Source: Haliclona indistincta
Lineage: Eukaryota > Porifera > Demospongiae > Haplosclerida > Chalinidae
Direction of reading: 5' to 3'
Assembly: GCA_964017065.1 (NCBI GenBank)
Contig: OZ024783.1
Coordinates: forward strand, 12,160,313-12,224,312
DNA: 64,000 nucleotides
A program made the translations under genes and the position numbers. Under the pieces are notes generated by a model, which was given only the letters and a program-made list of their open reading frames with translations, did no database searches and was not told the DNA's origin. Position 1 is the stretch's first letter, and every line of letters starts with the position of its first letter. This document shows, in pieces, positions 1 through 17,404 of this stretch.

Positions 1-304
1 TATCAGAATTCACAATGCTGTATTCTATGTGTACATTTTGCAATAATAAGAAAACTTGCAGACATGTTGAAAGCGTTATAGCACAGCTAAGCATGTACTC
101 ATGTAGTCGATCACAGCTTATCGATCATGCAGTTACCATTGCTAACACATTGTGTACATTAGATTTTGTTACTAACCTATCTATCAACTTGTGTTGCAAG
201 TTTTAAAACTATACAGCTAACTTAGTTTCAATCTTGAATGTCATTTTCAGTGGGGCGTTGCTCGTTTCTGCAAGAGGGAGTGGTCTGAAGTAAGAGAGAG
301 CAAT

Positions 305-1636
305 ATGAGGATCGTAAGAGTGACTCGTGCACAAGCTCTTCTCATCATCTTATTCGTATTTCTACCGATTCTATTCCTCTACAAGTTTGTGACTAGAACT
401 TCTTTGCAAGCAACAGACGAAAGATTGCTCTTAGCAGCGACAACAGCAGTTGATGATCACAAGTCAATACCAGCAACTCTTGTTGAAAGTACTGCAAACG
501 TCCGCTATAGTAATGCCGATGAAACTACTTCGAAAGTGTCAACTACTGCTCTTAGTAGTAATCAGTCACGACCGAATTACTGTTTGCACGCGTTCTACTA
601 CATGTGGTACGCCAACGAAGTTGTAGATGGTGCATACAAGCATTGGAATCATCGCTATATACCTCACTGGGATCCTAAAATTGACAAGAGATATATTCAT
701 GGATACCACAAACCTCCTGATGACATTGGGGCTTCTTTTTATCCACAACTAGGCTGCTATAGCTCTGGTAGTGCTTCGATTATACGATCGCACATGCAAA
801 TGCTTGTTAGAGCGAATGTTGGTGTTATAGCTGTATCGTGGTATCCACCTGAGCAACACGATGATGATGGTTTATCACCAGACAGCTTACTACCATTATT
901 ACTTGATATAGCTCATGATTACGCTATTAAAGTTGCTATTCACAGTGAACCATATAAAGAGCGCAGTCCATTGAACTTCAAAAATGATTTGAAATACATT
1001 ATATCTCGTTATAACAATCATCCTGCTTTGTTTAAAATCCAGTCACCAAAGAGTAAATCACTGTTGCCGTTAGTTTACTTGTATGATTCTTATCACTTTC
1101 CTGCTCGTGATTGGGCTGAAATATTCTCAAAAGACAGTTTGCAGACAATTCGAGGAACTCCACTGGATTGTGTTGCTATCTCCTTACTAGTAGATAATAA
1201 TCACAAACGATTGGTATTGGAGGGACAATTTGACGGATTCTATACCTATTTTGCATCTGATGGATTCAGCTATGGCTCACGAACACGAGTATGGCCTTCA
1301 CTCGCCGCATTTGCTGATCAGAATAATCTAGTGTTTATTCCGAGTGCTGGACCGGGTTATGACGACACTCAGGTACGAGCATGGAATCAAAGGAACTCTA
1401 AGTCAAGGAATGGTGGTAGCTACTACAAGCACATGATGGGTAGTGCTATAGCAAGCAATGGTGGAATAATTTCTATAACATCATTTAATGAGTGGCATGA
1501 AGGTACGCAGATAGAACCAGCTATACCTAAACAAACCAACAATTATCAATATCTTGACTATCTACCACACACATCACACTACTATCTAGACCTCACTGCT
1601 CATTACTCCTCTCTTCAGAAATGTTCAATCACTTGA
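305..1636 (+). CDS. MANEA: Glycoprotein endo-alpha-1,2-mannosidase (GH99), single coding exon
   Basis: 443 residues. Known family role: Golgi endomannosidase that trims glucosylated mannose from N-glycans, an alternative to ER glucosidase trimming. Seen: a short basic N-terminus, then one hydrophobic segment at about residues 12-28 (type II Golgi anchor), a Ser/Thr-rich stem to about residue 95, and the GH99 barrel. Family landmarks in order are HAFYYMWYANE, HWNHRYIPHWDP, PPDDIGASFYPQLGCYSS, VSWYPPEQ, IHSEPY, GFDGFYTYFASDGF, IPSAGPGYDDT and SFNEWHEGTQIE; the last carries acidic residues typical of the active site. Length is close to vertebrate MANEA. The coding region has no intron. A polypyrimidine-AG acceptor ends at 250 just upstream, so an intron in the 5' UTR is likely. 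It converges on STK40, with stop codons about 190 bp apart. Identification is firm. Confidence 0.95.
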   Translation: MRIVRVTRAQALLIILFVFLPILFLYKFVTRTSLQATDERLLLAATTAVDDHKSIPATLVESTANVRYSNADETTSKVSTTALSSNQSRPNYCLHAFYYMWYANEVVDGAYKHWNHRYIPHWDPKIDKRYIHGYHKPPDDIGASFYPQLGCYSSGSASIIRSHMQMLVRANVGVIAVSWYPPEQHDDDGLSPDSLLPLLLDIAHDYAIKVAIHSEPYKERSPLNFKNDLKYIISRYNNHPALFKIQSPKSKSLLPLVYLYDSYHFPARDWAEIFSKDSLQTIRGTPLDCVAISLLVDNNHKRLVLEGQFDGFYTYFASDGFSYGSRTRVWPSLAAFADQNNLVFIPSAGPGYDDTQVRAWNQRNSKSRNGGSYYKHMMGSAIASNGGIISITSFNEWHEGTQIEPAIPKQTNNYQYLDYLPHTSHYYLDLTAHYSSLQKCSIT

Positions 1637-1822
1637 CATTATATTTCATATGATTTGCGCCAGAATCAATTGCGAATCATTTTGTGTAGCAATATGGCGT
1701 GATACACACACACATTAGTGGTGGATGAATCAAACATAATTCTCTACACAAAACAAAAGGCATGTACATGTACAAGTCAGTGCTAATGAGTTGCATGTAT
1801 AATTCAAGACTGATAGAGAAAT

Positions 1823-1828
1823 AATAAA
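1823..1828 (+). terminator. AATAAA poly(A) signal, probably of MANEA
   Basis: A canonical AATAAA lies about 190 bp after the MANEA stop codon and directly abuts the STK40 stop codon on the other strand, so the two transcripts probably overlap at their 3' ends. No matching signal for STK40 was found between the two genes. Confidence 0.5.
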
Positions 1829-7967
<6,139 letters not shown>

Positions 7968-8190
7968 TGTGCTTAACGCACAGCGAAATACTACCCTTCG
8001 AGCGGTGAGCGAGCTAAAATGTGACTAATAGCAACAACCACTCGTTTTATATGTACCACTCACTTGAAGCCAGTAGCTGAGTTCAGCCACGCCGATTTCC
8101 TGCCAAAAAGAAGGCTCCACTAGTAGCAGAGATGAGATCAGCGTATAATGAGTGAGGTCAGAGCACACACTGACACACTGTTAGCTGACT

Positions 8191-8395
8191 CGAGGGGTCC
8201 GACACGGGCTGGATTTGTGTACGAGATTCTGGAATCACGTGATTCCATGATTCCTCGCGTGATTCTATGATTCCGCACGTGATTCTTTGATTCTGCACTT
8301 GAATCTTGATTCCGCACGTGATTCCTGATTCCGTACGCGATTCTCAGATTCTGCACGTGATTCTCTCTGAATCTGCACGTTGTCTGAGTGATTCT
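8191..8395 (+). repeat. Head-plus-array repeat, copy 1
   Basis: Starts with the head CGAGGGGTCCGACACGGGCT, then GTACGAGATT, then about 170 bp of short imperfect units of the kind TGATTCCGCACGTGATTC. The same head is found in inverse orientation ending at 11029 and again at 60290. Flanking sequence differs at each site, so the left boundary lies at the CGAGGGG. No coding potential. The flanks 7968-8190 and 8396-8730 show nothing else recognisable. Confidence 0.75.
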
Positions 8396-8730
8396 ATGCT
8401 GTAGACTGCTGACTCACTGCTCTCTACCATGCTAAGAGGTTCTAGCTATAGGCAAGACAGTCCCAGCCTCGAATTTTTCTGTGTACACCGAGTCCCTGCC
8501 CATGTAGCAATATTATTTGGTAAGCCAGTTATTTATAGTCTTGCTAATCAAAATAGCTCATTCATTACTTTAAATAGCACTCGTGCAGACACTGACTAGG
8601 CTGTTGAGTACCTGCTAATTCTGTATGATCACAATTTTTTATGTTCTGGTTACATGTACAATGACGATAATAATTGTAGTGTGAAATATCCATGTAGCTC
8701 TTAATAATAGAATGTTATAATAAATGTTCA

Positions 8731-8933
8731 TTATACTCGACATTGAAGACAAAACCAATCTCTCTTCAGTTCTTCCTCATCTGGTAGCTCCTCTTCACAA
8801 CCGTTGTGAAACCATTCACGGCATTTGCAACACTCGGCCATGTACCTGCCATCATGAGGTGTTCTGCAGCTACAAAATACGTCGAACTCTTTTGTTTTGA
8901 GAATCCTGTCCGACAACCTTCGTTTCTTCAGCA
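8731..8933 (-). CDS. PHD-finger terminal exon of an unidentified gene
   Basis: An acceptor (TTTCCAG) opens this exon at 8933 and it runs to a stop at 8731. The 67-residue C-terminus contains a complete C4HC3 PHD pattern: VFCSC, AECCKC, WFHNGC and WFCLQC. PHD fingers usually read histone H3 tails. I do not recognise the rest of the protein. The only nearby candidate for an upstream exon is the open frame at 9049-9237. C-terminal PHD fingers of this type are common both in chromatin proteins and in transposon-derived genes, and a related decayed one lies at about 63650-63850. It may be a host gene fragment or a mobile-element remnant. Confidence 0.55.
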
Positions 8934-9048
8934 CTGGAAATGGCTCTATTTGACCTGTTCTGAGTACTTTAATTAAGAAAGTGATCTCTTAAGTCTTGCT
9001 GCCTGAACACGACCGCCAAGGGGTCCATACCAAGGGCTAAGCATGTAG

Positions 9049-9237
9049 TTATAGCGTCCCCAATGCAATGCTGCTGTCAAACCCAGAAGCAACCAAGCAG
9101 TTCACTATATACTCCGGTAATTGAGCCCTCATTTTTGACACAGTCTCCTCTCTCTGTGTTCTATACTCAACGTCATTTGATTCCATGCTGTGCAAATCAA
9201 AGATGTTGTAAATTACTTCAAATGTAGCAACATGCAA
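9049..9237 (-). CDS. Unidentified small open frame, possible upstream exon of the PHD gene
   Basis: 62 residues ending in a stop. The stretch LPEYIVNCLVASGFDSS looks like a small helical N-terminal motif of uncharacterised proteins in early-branching animals, but I cannot name the family. It lies about 115 bp upstream, in the reading direction, of the PHD exon at 8731-8933 and on the same strand. No convincing donor joins the two frames, so the connection is a guess based on proximity. Confidence 0.3.
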   Translation of the reverse strand: MHVATFEVIYNIFDLHSMESNDVEYRTQREETVSKMRAQLPEYIVNCLVASGFDSSIALGTL

Positions 9238-10847
9238 TGTGCATGTAATAGCTGTTATGAGGCTAATGCTAAAATGATACTATACTATTAGTGCATATTT
9301 ATGAAATTATCCTTACTTCTATATTATCTCTTTGTCCAAAGTCTAGAGACAAGCCAGAAAAATGAAGGGACTGAAGAAATGAAGGGACACCATGCAATGC
9401 CTCAGATTTCCTGAAGAATAATTATCATAATTTCTTTACTGTTTGTGCTGTTGCTTTTCTCTCACCAGATAATCTGAGTGCACTTTTGCAATGCAATGCC
9501 TAGCTTGTGGAACTCAGCCTAGTGAAGCTGGTTTTGGGTGAAAGTGTTCACTAGAGGGCAAACTACAATGATTTATTCATAATGACACTGATCAAGTCCA
9601 ATGGTGCCACAGTCTCTCACACAGAAATTCCTGTTTGCAATTTACCAGTCCACATGTACATGTCTCTGTTCTATCATAGAATGATACCACCAGAACACAG
9701 GATTCCTATTAATTTACATCGAGGATGCTCAAACCATGTGCTTGTAGTCCAGTCTATTCTCTCAGCAAAAAAACTATTCTATGACTGTATTTTCATATAA
9801 AACTTTCGTGTTCATAACTCCAACTATTAGTATTCATGTGCATTCATCCTCATTATCATCTGATCAGTATCTGTTGCTTAATTTCTGGTTTTGCTTACCT
9901 GAGAAATTTACTGAGTCACTGGTACCTCCATCACTTGCATGTATAAGAATTTCTTTGTAATTCTCAGTAATTGGTAACACATCACACTAGCTGAAGAGGT
10001 CAAGAAGATTCACTGCATGCTATTAACACGCTACAATATGACTCAGCACTCCATTACACTGTCGATGATACAATAATTATTTGCTTGATGTCTTTCTTCA
10101 CAGAGGTGCTTGCATCTAATTTGCATGAGAAGTTTATCATAATACTATTATAATAATCAGTTTGTGTGCATTGTAGTAGTACCAATCTGGCGGCTAAGAT
10201 TGCAAGAATGGAAGCTTTCAGTGTTACATTATTCAAATGCGACTACATGTATTAGCGGGTGGAGCAAGCCTTCCAATGTATGCAAAATATTATGTTTCAG
10301 TGGTGTATATATACAGTTGCTACTGTCAATTCCACTCTTTAACAAGTCACTGCAGCCGTTACTCATTCAGTGATCAAGCCCACACCTTATCCTACAGCTG
10401 GATGCCAGTATTATATTACAGCCAAGAATTCTATATTACTTACCAACACAGATTCTGAGGCACTGCTACTCTAGTCCATGCAGTTATACGTACTATACTC
10501 AAAGCACAACCAGTCTGATTCTTCGTGTTCTTCCGCCTTCCAAGGTCCTCTCCCAAGCCAAATGAACTCAGCTTGCTTGTGCACACTAGTGACAACCACT
10601 CCAGCTGCTGTCTGCATAGTGAGAAACGGCAACAACTCGGGCAACGTTGAGCACCTACTCTAGCAAAAAAGATAAGTTAAAATCCGTGCAAAACGGGTTA
10701 AATTTCGACCTTTGACCCCGACCGGATGTCTTCCATAATGGGACTCGTTCGAATTTTGCAGCTGCCACGTGGCGCGCCAAAAGAAACCCACAAGAATATA
10801 CTGAAATTTACAAAAATATACAAACAAATATTCCTAGATTACGGTAA
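9238..10847. other. Intergenic stretch, no feature recognised
   Basis: AT-rich sequence with only short open frames on both strands. None has a recognisable domain, splice-linked partner or repeat structure. 10690-10800 is locally GC-richer but not identified. Confidence 0.5.
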
Positions 10848-11029
10848 TGATTCTGGAATCACATGGATTCCGTTATGATTCTTGATTCCACGTCCTGATT
10901 CTTGATTCTGTACGTGATTCCTTGATTCTGTACGTGATTCCTTGATTCTGCACGTGATTCCTGATTCTGCACGTGATTCTTTGATTCCTTGAATTAGTGT
11001 ACGAGATTCTGCCCGTGTCGGACCCCTCG
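10848..11029 (-). repeat. Head-plus-array repeat, copy 2 (inverted)
   Basis: Reverse complement of the family at 8191: the head reads GCCCGTGTCGGACCCCTCG on the plus strand, ending at 11029, preceded by about 160 bp of TGATTCTGCACGTGATTC-like units. Array units are near those of copy 1 but differ in phase and number. It ends about 250 bp before the amylase start codon. Confidence 0.75.
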
Positions 11030-11284
11030 AGCTGACTCGACTGTTTATCCCTAAGAATTTGTTGATGGGCGTGCGAATAGGCGTAACATACTTGTAACAC
11101 CCCCTCCCTCTTTTACTTGGATGCTGCATGCATAACCAGAGCTCTGCTGCATATTAAATCGCATGCAACGAAACTGAATGTGTGACGTGAGCATTGCATG
11201 CAGTTCAGCTACATTGCTACAAGATTTGCTTGCTCATGTGACCTTGACTTGAGTAGGTGTGGCACAATTCTAAAGCACAGAAAC

Positions 11285-14200
11285 ATGCGTGCAATAACGC
11301 TTCTTGTTGTCAGCATAACTATCGTTGCATCTGTGCGTGCTCGTTCGGCAGAAGAATGGAAAAGTAGAGTCATTTATCAGGTGATACGATATGCACAAAC
11401 TTTCAATATAATGACTCTTTTCTGCAGTTGCTGACAGATCGCTTTGCTGGAAACAGTAATCAAAATAACCCATGCTCTGATCTCAGCACTTACTGTAAAG
11501 GAACGTTTCGGGGGATAATTCGCAAACTCGACTATATACAGTCACTGGGAGCAAATGCTATTTGGATTTCTCCAATACCTTTACAAACTCCAAATGGCTA
11601 CCATGGCTACTGGCAACAGGATCTCACTCAGATAAATCCCAACTATGGGACAGAATCTGACTTGAAGGAATTAGTAGAGGAATGTCATAGAAGAGATATT
11701 TGGGTTATGTTAGATGTGTAAGTTACGGCCAGTTTGATGATGTGCATATTAAACTAAAATTGTTGCTATCAGTGTAGGAAATCATGTGGGGCCTCAGAAA
11801 AATGGCGATTGGTCAAATTTTTCTCCTTATGTTCCATTTAACCAAAACAATCACTACCATTCTTACTGTCTCATCACAGACTTCAACAATCAACAACAGG
11901 TACCTACTGTGTGAAAATGAAAATTTTACTCACAGTATTAATGGGAAAATGTAGTATGCCAATAGCTCTCCTGGATCATGTACATTTGTTTATCAATACT
12001 GATCTTATAGACATAATGCATGTTTGCTTTATTATCTTAAGACGATTTGTACTACACACTTGCCATGTGACCATCATGATAACAAAGATAACTAATAATA
12101 TATAGTGCTCTTCTAGTCTTTGTAAACCAGGTGATGTAGTAACTATCTTTGGTATGTTTCCTCACTACATTACAATTTTTTCTTAAAGGTTGAGGTTTGT
12201 AGACTTGCAAACCTTCCAGATCTTGATCAAAACAATAACTTTGTTCGCAATACATTGTTACAATGGATAAAGAACACCATTCAGAAATATAATATTGATG
12301 GTATCAGGATTGATACAGTACCTGAGGTCAGTTGTACTTCTTTCATGTTAAGAAACTTGGTGTACATCTTTGGGTTGGTTTTTGTTATCTCACACAAAGA
12401 ATAGCAATGTCATGCTTGTGCATGTATGTACCAGCTGGGAGCTGCTAGCTAGAGGAAAATATTATTGAGTAGTATACAGGTGTATGGTATACTTACTTGT
12501 ACCTTGTAATAACTAGCAATTATTTTATGATTCTGTTTCAATTTAGTTACTTCTATCATAGTTATGGCCATGCTCTGTCTTAGGTGCCCAAGGATTTCTG
12601 GTCAGACTATGCCAGATCTGCAGGAGTTTTCACTATAGGTGAAGTATTCAATGGAAACCCAAGCTACTGTGGTCCCTATCAAAAGCCTGGTCCGTTGGAT
12701 GCTCTCCTCAACTATCCAATGTACTTCCAACTAAAAAATAGTTTTCAGCTAAAGCAATCAATGAGAAATATTCATGATGGTGTTAACAATGTAAGATTAG
12801 AATCTATTCACATGGACAAATTAATTGTTTTTTTTTGTTTTTTTTTGTCATACAGAACAAACAACACTTTAGTGATGTGACTGTACTGGGAAATTTTGTC
12901 GATAATCATGATAATCCTCGCTTCCTTAGTCAGAATGGAGATCAACATACTCTACTAAATGCATTAGCTTACATTTTATTTGCAGAGGTAATAGAAGTAT
13001 AAATCATTGATTGGAGTGTTTACACAATAGTGGTCAAGTGCCACTAGTCACATAAAGCATTACTGAGCTCAACTATTACCATAATTACATTTAGGTAGCA
13101 TGTGTCAGTGGTTCCTGTGCTATATAAAAGCATGTGTTTATGCCCTTGAATTGAAAAAAAATTAATTGTGACATTGTGATTAGAATCAAGATGTGCTTGC
13201 ATGTGCACACACATGTTTTGATGTACATGTATAGATGATTGAGTTATAATGTTATTATAATGTCTCACTTGTTAGAGACACAGAATCATTATCTTTACTA
13301 CAGGGTATTCCTATATTGTACTATGGTACGGAACAGGGATTTAGTGGCAGTGGGGACCCTAACAACAGAGAGTCCTTGTGGCCCCATTATGATAACTCTA
13401 CTATGCTATTCCAGTTTATTGCTAACATGACCAAGTTCAGAAACAAGCAATCTCTTTCAGACAGCCCTCAAATTGAACGTTACGTTGATGATCAATTCTT
13501 TGCCTTTACCAGAGGACTTGTGTTTGTTGCTACTAGTAATGTTGGTAACGGAGGCAGATTATCTCGTACCATTACCTATCATCCTTATAATGATGGAACT
13601 GGTGAGGTGGCTTTATGAAGCATGCTGCATTAATTTAGTGGGTAAAAACACCCTAATTTAACAAATGTTTCATTACATTTTAGTGTGAAAATTCCATCAT
13701 ACTTCATACAAAACAAATATCAACTATTATGTACAAAGTCTAAACACATCATGACAACATTTGCAGCTGTTGTTTAACAGTTTAGCTTGACAGTTGCTAT
13801 CAAGCATGCTATGCTACAATACACATCAGAAGCGCTTGATTGATAACGAACTGCAGTAAATTTTTTACAAATGCTACACCATTGTTATAGTGGATATGAT
13901 ATGTAGGGATGACTGCGAATTAAGATGGCGGCTACTGATCATGTGTGAAAATGAGTTATCGCACATATCTCTACTGTTATACGTTTATACTTCATTTTAA
14001 CTATCTTTGTTATAGTGTGTAAATAGTGACTCCCTTATTTCTATTATAGTACTAGCCAATATTCTTGATCCATTGGATATGATCACTGTGAGTAACAAGA
14101 AGTTCCAAGTCAACATTGAGAGTGGTCTACCAAAAATATACTACCCTAAAAGCAGTATTGTTGATAACACACCTCATATCTGGGCACCTGTGAATCTTGT

Positions 14201-14988
14201 GAGGGGTAGATCTGTATCATCATCATCTGATTCTTCAAAAAATCCACGACTTCAAGGTTATTAATTTAACTAACTATTTTCTATAGCAGCATAATCAAAA
14301 TGATCATAATGAACTCTGGCTTAGTGGTTCAGTTGTGAATATTCTCTTACTTTATCCAAGGTTCTATTAGCACATGATACTGATTTTTTGTTGTTGCTGT
14401 GCATGTTGCCTGGCTGTGAACAGGGATGGTGACATTCACATTTCATACAATAATTTTGATGAAATAAGGAGGGGCTTGAGGTCGAATGCATGCTGAAGGG
14501 CTTATACACCAAATTTTCGTTCTGTAATAAGCACTCACTCAGCACTAACCAATCGTATGTTTCAATTGCAATACAACACTTGTACTATTGTACGTCATGA
14601 ATTATTAATGAATTTGATACAATGGAACCCCTCTCCAGAGGACACCCTCTCTATAATGGACACTTAATGGATCTCAAATATAACCCATAATAAACCCCTG
14701 ACCAGAGGACACCCTCTCTATAATGGACAATTTTGTTGGTCCCGTCTTAGAGAGGTTCCACTGTATTGCATTTGCTATAAGCAAACACACCAAGTCTAAA
14801 CTGAGTGCAATGTTCTCATCAATTATGGATTTAAAGGTCTCATTTTACTTTATATTACAGAGTGGATGTTGATCGCAATAGTTGCTGGAGGAGGAGTATT
14901 GTTGGCTATTGTAGGAATTATATTTGTGCTTAGTATAGCCTGCATTTGCCGAGCTGTTAGCAGGCGGCAAGGCTATATGCAAGTATGA
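11285..14988 (+). CDS. GH13 alpha-amylase, secreted/GPI-free membrane-anchored type, 9 coding exons
   Basis: Exons 11285-11380, 11428-11717, 11773-11899, 12189-12326, 12584-12790, 12856-12987, 13304-13601, 14050-14256 and 14861-14988 join in frame to 540 residues. Role: endo-hydrolysis of alpha-1,4-glucans (starch, glycogen). Seen: signal peptide about 1-19; a fungal-type (TAKA-like) catalytic barrel with LLTDRFAG, GYHGYWQQDLTQINPNYG, DVVGNHVG, nucleophile Asp about 213 in DGIRIDT, acid/base Glu about 237 in TIGEVFNG, and Asp about 305 in FVDNHDNPR; then a C-terminal beta domain ending GLPKIYYP; a Ser-rich linker; and a transmembrane helix about 501-525 followed by a short basic cytoplasmic tail. 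All three catalytic acids are present. Most animal amylases are of a different GH13 subtype without an anchor. Introns 7 and 8 carry repeats (13895-13940, 14620-14763). The donor after exon 8 (G|GTTATT) is weak. Confidence 0.9.
13895..13940 (+). repeat. Short repeat fragment shared with about 60636-60680
   Basis: GATATGTAGGGATGAC followed within a few bases by TAAGATGGCGGCTACT recurs at about 60637-60676. The two sites share only this stretch, so it is a fragment of a dispersed repeat of unknown type, here in an amylase intron. Confidence 0.5.
14620..14763. mobile_element. MITE with TA target duplication (CAGTGGAACCCCTCT family), copy 1
   Basis: Lies in the last amylase intron. Terminal inverted repeats CAATGGAACCCCTCT and AGAGAGGTTCCACTG are flanked by TA on both sides. 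Inside are two direct copies of CCAGAGGACACCCTCTC. TA duplications and this size fit a Tc1/mariner-pogo type nonautonomous element. Related copies are at 16475 and 20011. Confidence 0.8.
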
Positions 14989-15105
14989 ACAGAATGGTTA
15001 ATTATTAATGCACAGTTAAACTGTACGTATAATATGTAGGTACTAGTTTTATAATGAGACTGATGCTAATTATTATAGTTGTTTCTTTAAAAATTTGTTG
15101 TTTCT

Positions 15106-16368
15106 TTAATATTCATGGTATAAAATTTGTTGAAGATTTAGCCGTTTCTCTGTATTCTCTTGTGCGCTCATTTCTTCAATAATATGCCGGGGTAAGCATG
15201 TAGTCAGATCAGTTCTTGAGTAGTTCTCAGCAACTGTTTTAAGACATAGTTTGTAGAGAGATTTTACTCCAAAGTGAAAGATGACTGTGTCATGCTCTAG
15301 AGGTTTGTTCCAAACAGCATCTTTCTCAAACCCTCCCATAGTGATAATCAAAGACTCACAAGGTGATGGATACCAATCTATTGTACTGTGCCACTTGCGA
15401 CCTTCAAGTCCTTGAGGTAGTGGTATCCTCTCCCACATCATAGAAACAGTTTTTAGAATCCAAGCTTCACAAAGCTGGTCTCCATTAGAATCTTGGCCCC
15501 ATAGCACTAAAACTTGTTGTTCTTGGACGTTAGAAAGATGCGATGAAGATTGTGAGCTGCATGCTATGGTGCTATGGTCACAGATTAGTGGGACAATATC
15601 AGGATCAAAAAGACATGCTGCAGTATGCAGAGACCTCTCTGACGGCCATAGTTGATCAACTCGATTCTGTGTGATGGCACCACTCCAATGCCAGCAGTGC
15701 ATGTCCAGTATGTGCACTTCATTGCTCCTCTGTTTCATTTGTCTACCAGCAAATAAAAGAACTCGATGTTTGTCTATCTTAGTGAAAGAAAATGCAGCAC
15801 AAGGGGGCGGTCTTACTCCAGTGCATTGGGGAATTATCCATCTCTTTTCCAATAAGCTATACAAATGCATCTCATTTGTCCACATGGCCCTGAATTCCTC
15901 GCTCCAGTGATAATCTGAACCCTTCTGTAGAGGAATGCCATCACTTTTTTCACCAAATCCACCAAAGATGAACAGTTCATTTCCACCATCACATGGTACC
16001 ATGCCACAAAGATACTTTTTAATGGGGCCATCCACGTCATTTACAGCTGACAAATGCTGCCACGAGAGAGTGGCCAGGTCCAATTGATACAGTTTTCTAT
16101 AGTAGGTGTTTTCATCACGGAGTTGACTGAAGCCGCCGAAAGTGTATGCTCGCCCGTTGAGCATCGCACAGGCACAACCTGTGATCGGTTCGGGTAACTT
16201 CTTGTCTGGATGAGAAGATGAGACATCGTGCTTAGCCAAATCCATTGTCAACAAATCGAGTTCTTCCAGATGATTACTTAGCCGTGGACGAATAACAGTA
16301 AGGTCTCCACGCCAGCGATACACCTTGTGGCCATCGACAAAGAGCGAGGAACCAATCTTTATCGCCAT
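15106..16368 (-). CDS. Kelch-repeat protein with BC-box/Cul2-box-like tail (KLHDC2/3/10-like), intronless
   Basis: 420 residues, one exon. Likely role by family: substrate receptor of a CUL2-Elongin B/C ubiquitin ligase that reads C-terminal degrons. Seen: six or so kelch blades forming a beta-propeller, for example YTFGGFSQLRDENTYYRKLY, LFIFGGFG, RVLLFAGRQ, VLVLWGQD and LIITMGGFEK. Near the C-terminus SLYKLCLKTV (about 370-379) matches the Elongin BC-box pattern (S/P)LxxxCxxxV. It is followed by LPRHIIEEM (392-400), which fits the Cul2-box pattern. The start is the Met directly before AIKIGSSL, aligned with the paralogue at 17405. The absence of introns suggests retroposition followed by tandem duplication. 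The specific orthologue cannot be decided. Confidence 0.82.
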   Translation of the reverse strand: MAIKIGSSLFVDGHKVYRWRGDLTVIRPRLSNHLEELDLLTMDLAKHDVSSSHPDKKLPEPITGCACAMLNGRAYTFGGFSQLRDENTYYRKLYQLDLATLSWQHLSAVNDVDGPIKKYLCGMVPCDGGNELFIFGGFGEKSDGIPLQKGSDYHWSEEFRAMWTNEMHLYSLLEKRWIIPQCTGVRPPPCAAFSFTKIDKHRVLLFAGRQMKQRSNEVHILDMHCWHWSGAITQNRVDQLWPSERSLHTAACLFDPDIVPLICDHSTIACSSQSSSHLSNVQEQQVLVLWGQDSNGDQLCEAWILKTVSMMWERIPLPQGLEGRKWHSTIDWYPSPCESLIITMGGFEKDAVWNKPLEHDTVIFHFGVKSLYKLCLKTVAENYSRTDLTTCLPRHIIEEMSAQENTEKRLNLQQILYHEY

Positions 16369-16474
16369 AATAATTAGCCGAAGGTGTGGCTGATCTCAAA
16401 AAGGGGTAGGGCATGAGCCTGAGTGAGTTGCCCAAAATCATAGCTCGTTCGTACCCAGGCTCGAAAAATCACTA

Positions 16475-16632
16475 CAGTGGAACCCCTCTTAGCGGACACC
16501 CCATCATCCCTCTATATAATGTACATTTACTGAATCCCAAATACAATCTATATAATGTATAATAAACCCCTGCTATAATAAATGGACAATTTTGTTGGTC
16601 CCAATAGTGTCCGCCTTAGAGAGGAGACACTG
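16475..16632. mobile_element. MITE of the CAGTGGAACCCCTCT family, copy 2
   Basis: TA then CAGTGGAACCCCTCTTAGCG at the left; CTTAGAGAGGAGACACTG at the right, where the flanking TA has decayed to CA. Located between the two kelch genes. Internal sequence is similar to copies 1 and 3. Confidence 0.75.
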
Positions 16633-16635
16633 CAC

Positions 16636-17038
16636 TATTAATTAATTTTAGTCAAAAAATTATTTACAAGCTGCAGTCCCTGAATTTGAATTGCACTACT
16701 AGACTAGTTAGGGGCTAGATAACATACCCCTCCCACGCTTTGTTCCGCTAAGGTTCGATGAGCCCTAATTGGTTTCATCGTGCAACTATAATGATGCTTG
16801 TACATGTAGCTACAAAGATTGAGAATTCTATAACACAAATTAATGCCGAGAAACTTTAGATTATTTTAGTTTGCATGCTTTGTAACTATCTCTGCTGCTG
16901 ACTGGTACAGTCTTGTTGGGAGATTCTTCATCAGCTCCCTAGCTCGATCAGGCTATGTGGCTGACTAGTAGCTACATGTTTACATAGAGGAGGAGGAGAA
17001 CATGGACTTTTCATCAACAGTGTATAGTATACTGATCG
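16636..17038. other. Intergenic spacer between kelch genes
   Basis: No gene seen. CCGCTAAGGTTCGATGAGCC at about 16747-16766 reappears inverted at about 43871-43892, so a fragment of a dispersed repeat is present. Confidence 0.4.
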
Positions 17039-17180
17039 AGGTGGGCGGAGCCACGGAGCATACAGTACTAGTACGTATAGAGCCTGTTCATTTGAGTGTG
17101 GTGTGTGTGTGTGTCCGCAATGCGAATTTCAGCAACCGCTTGCTACTAAGAGCTGAAACTTGCAATACAGGTAGATCTCA
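17039..17180 (+). repeat. Partial copy of the GGTGGGCGGAGCCACG element
   Basis: GGTGGGCGGAGCCACGGAGC followed by ATACAGTA matches the left end of the roughly 700-bp element at 26019 and, inverted, 39344-40021. CAGCAAC and ATACAGGTAGA farther in match loosely. It is probably a truncated insertion. Confidence 0.55.
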
Positions 17181-17404
17181 ATGCTGTGAGACATTTTCTA
17201 CAATAATAATATGCATGTTTGAGCCATGTAACTCCATGAAGGAGAACATTAAACTGACTATGTGGCGTAATCTTCTTTTTAATTGATTGAACTGTAGCTT
17301 ACACACATAATAGTTGTAAAAGATTATTAATTACACAAAAAAATGAACTCATCTTTAGCCAATCATTACTGTATTTTTTGATTATCAACACATAGTATAC
17401 GTAA

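Noticed and set aside
8138..8356. Open frame with repeated NHVRNQ-type motifs, and similar frames at 10839-11129
   Set aside because: Translations of the GATTC-type array; both lie in the head-plus-array repeats and have no domain.
11773..11899. Possible frameshift in the third amylase exon
   Set aside because: A first count suggested a one-base slip near 11820. With the acceptor at 11773 the exon is 127 bp and all nine exons join in frame to 540 residues, so no frameshift is needed.
17002..17286. 94-residue open frame near the second kelch gene
   Set aside because: It starts just upstream of, and runs through, a partial transposon copy (17039-17180) and a GT-rich run; no domain and no splice signals.
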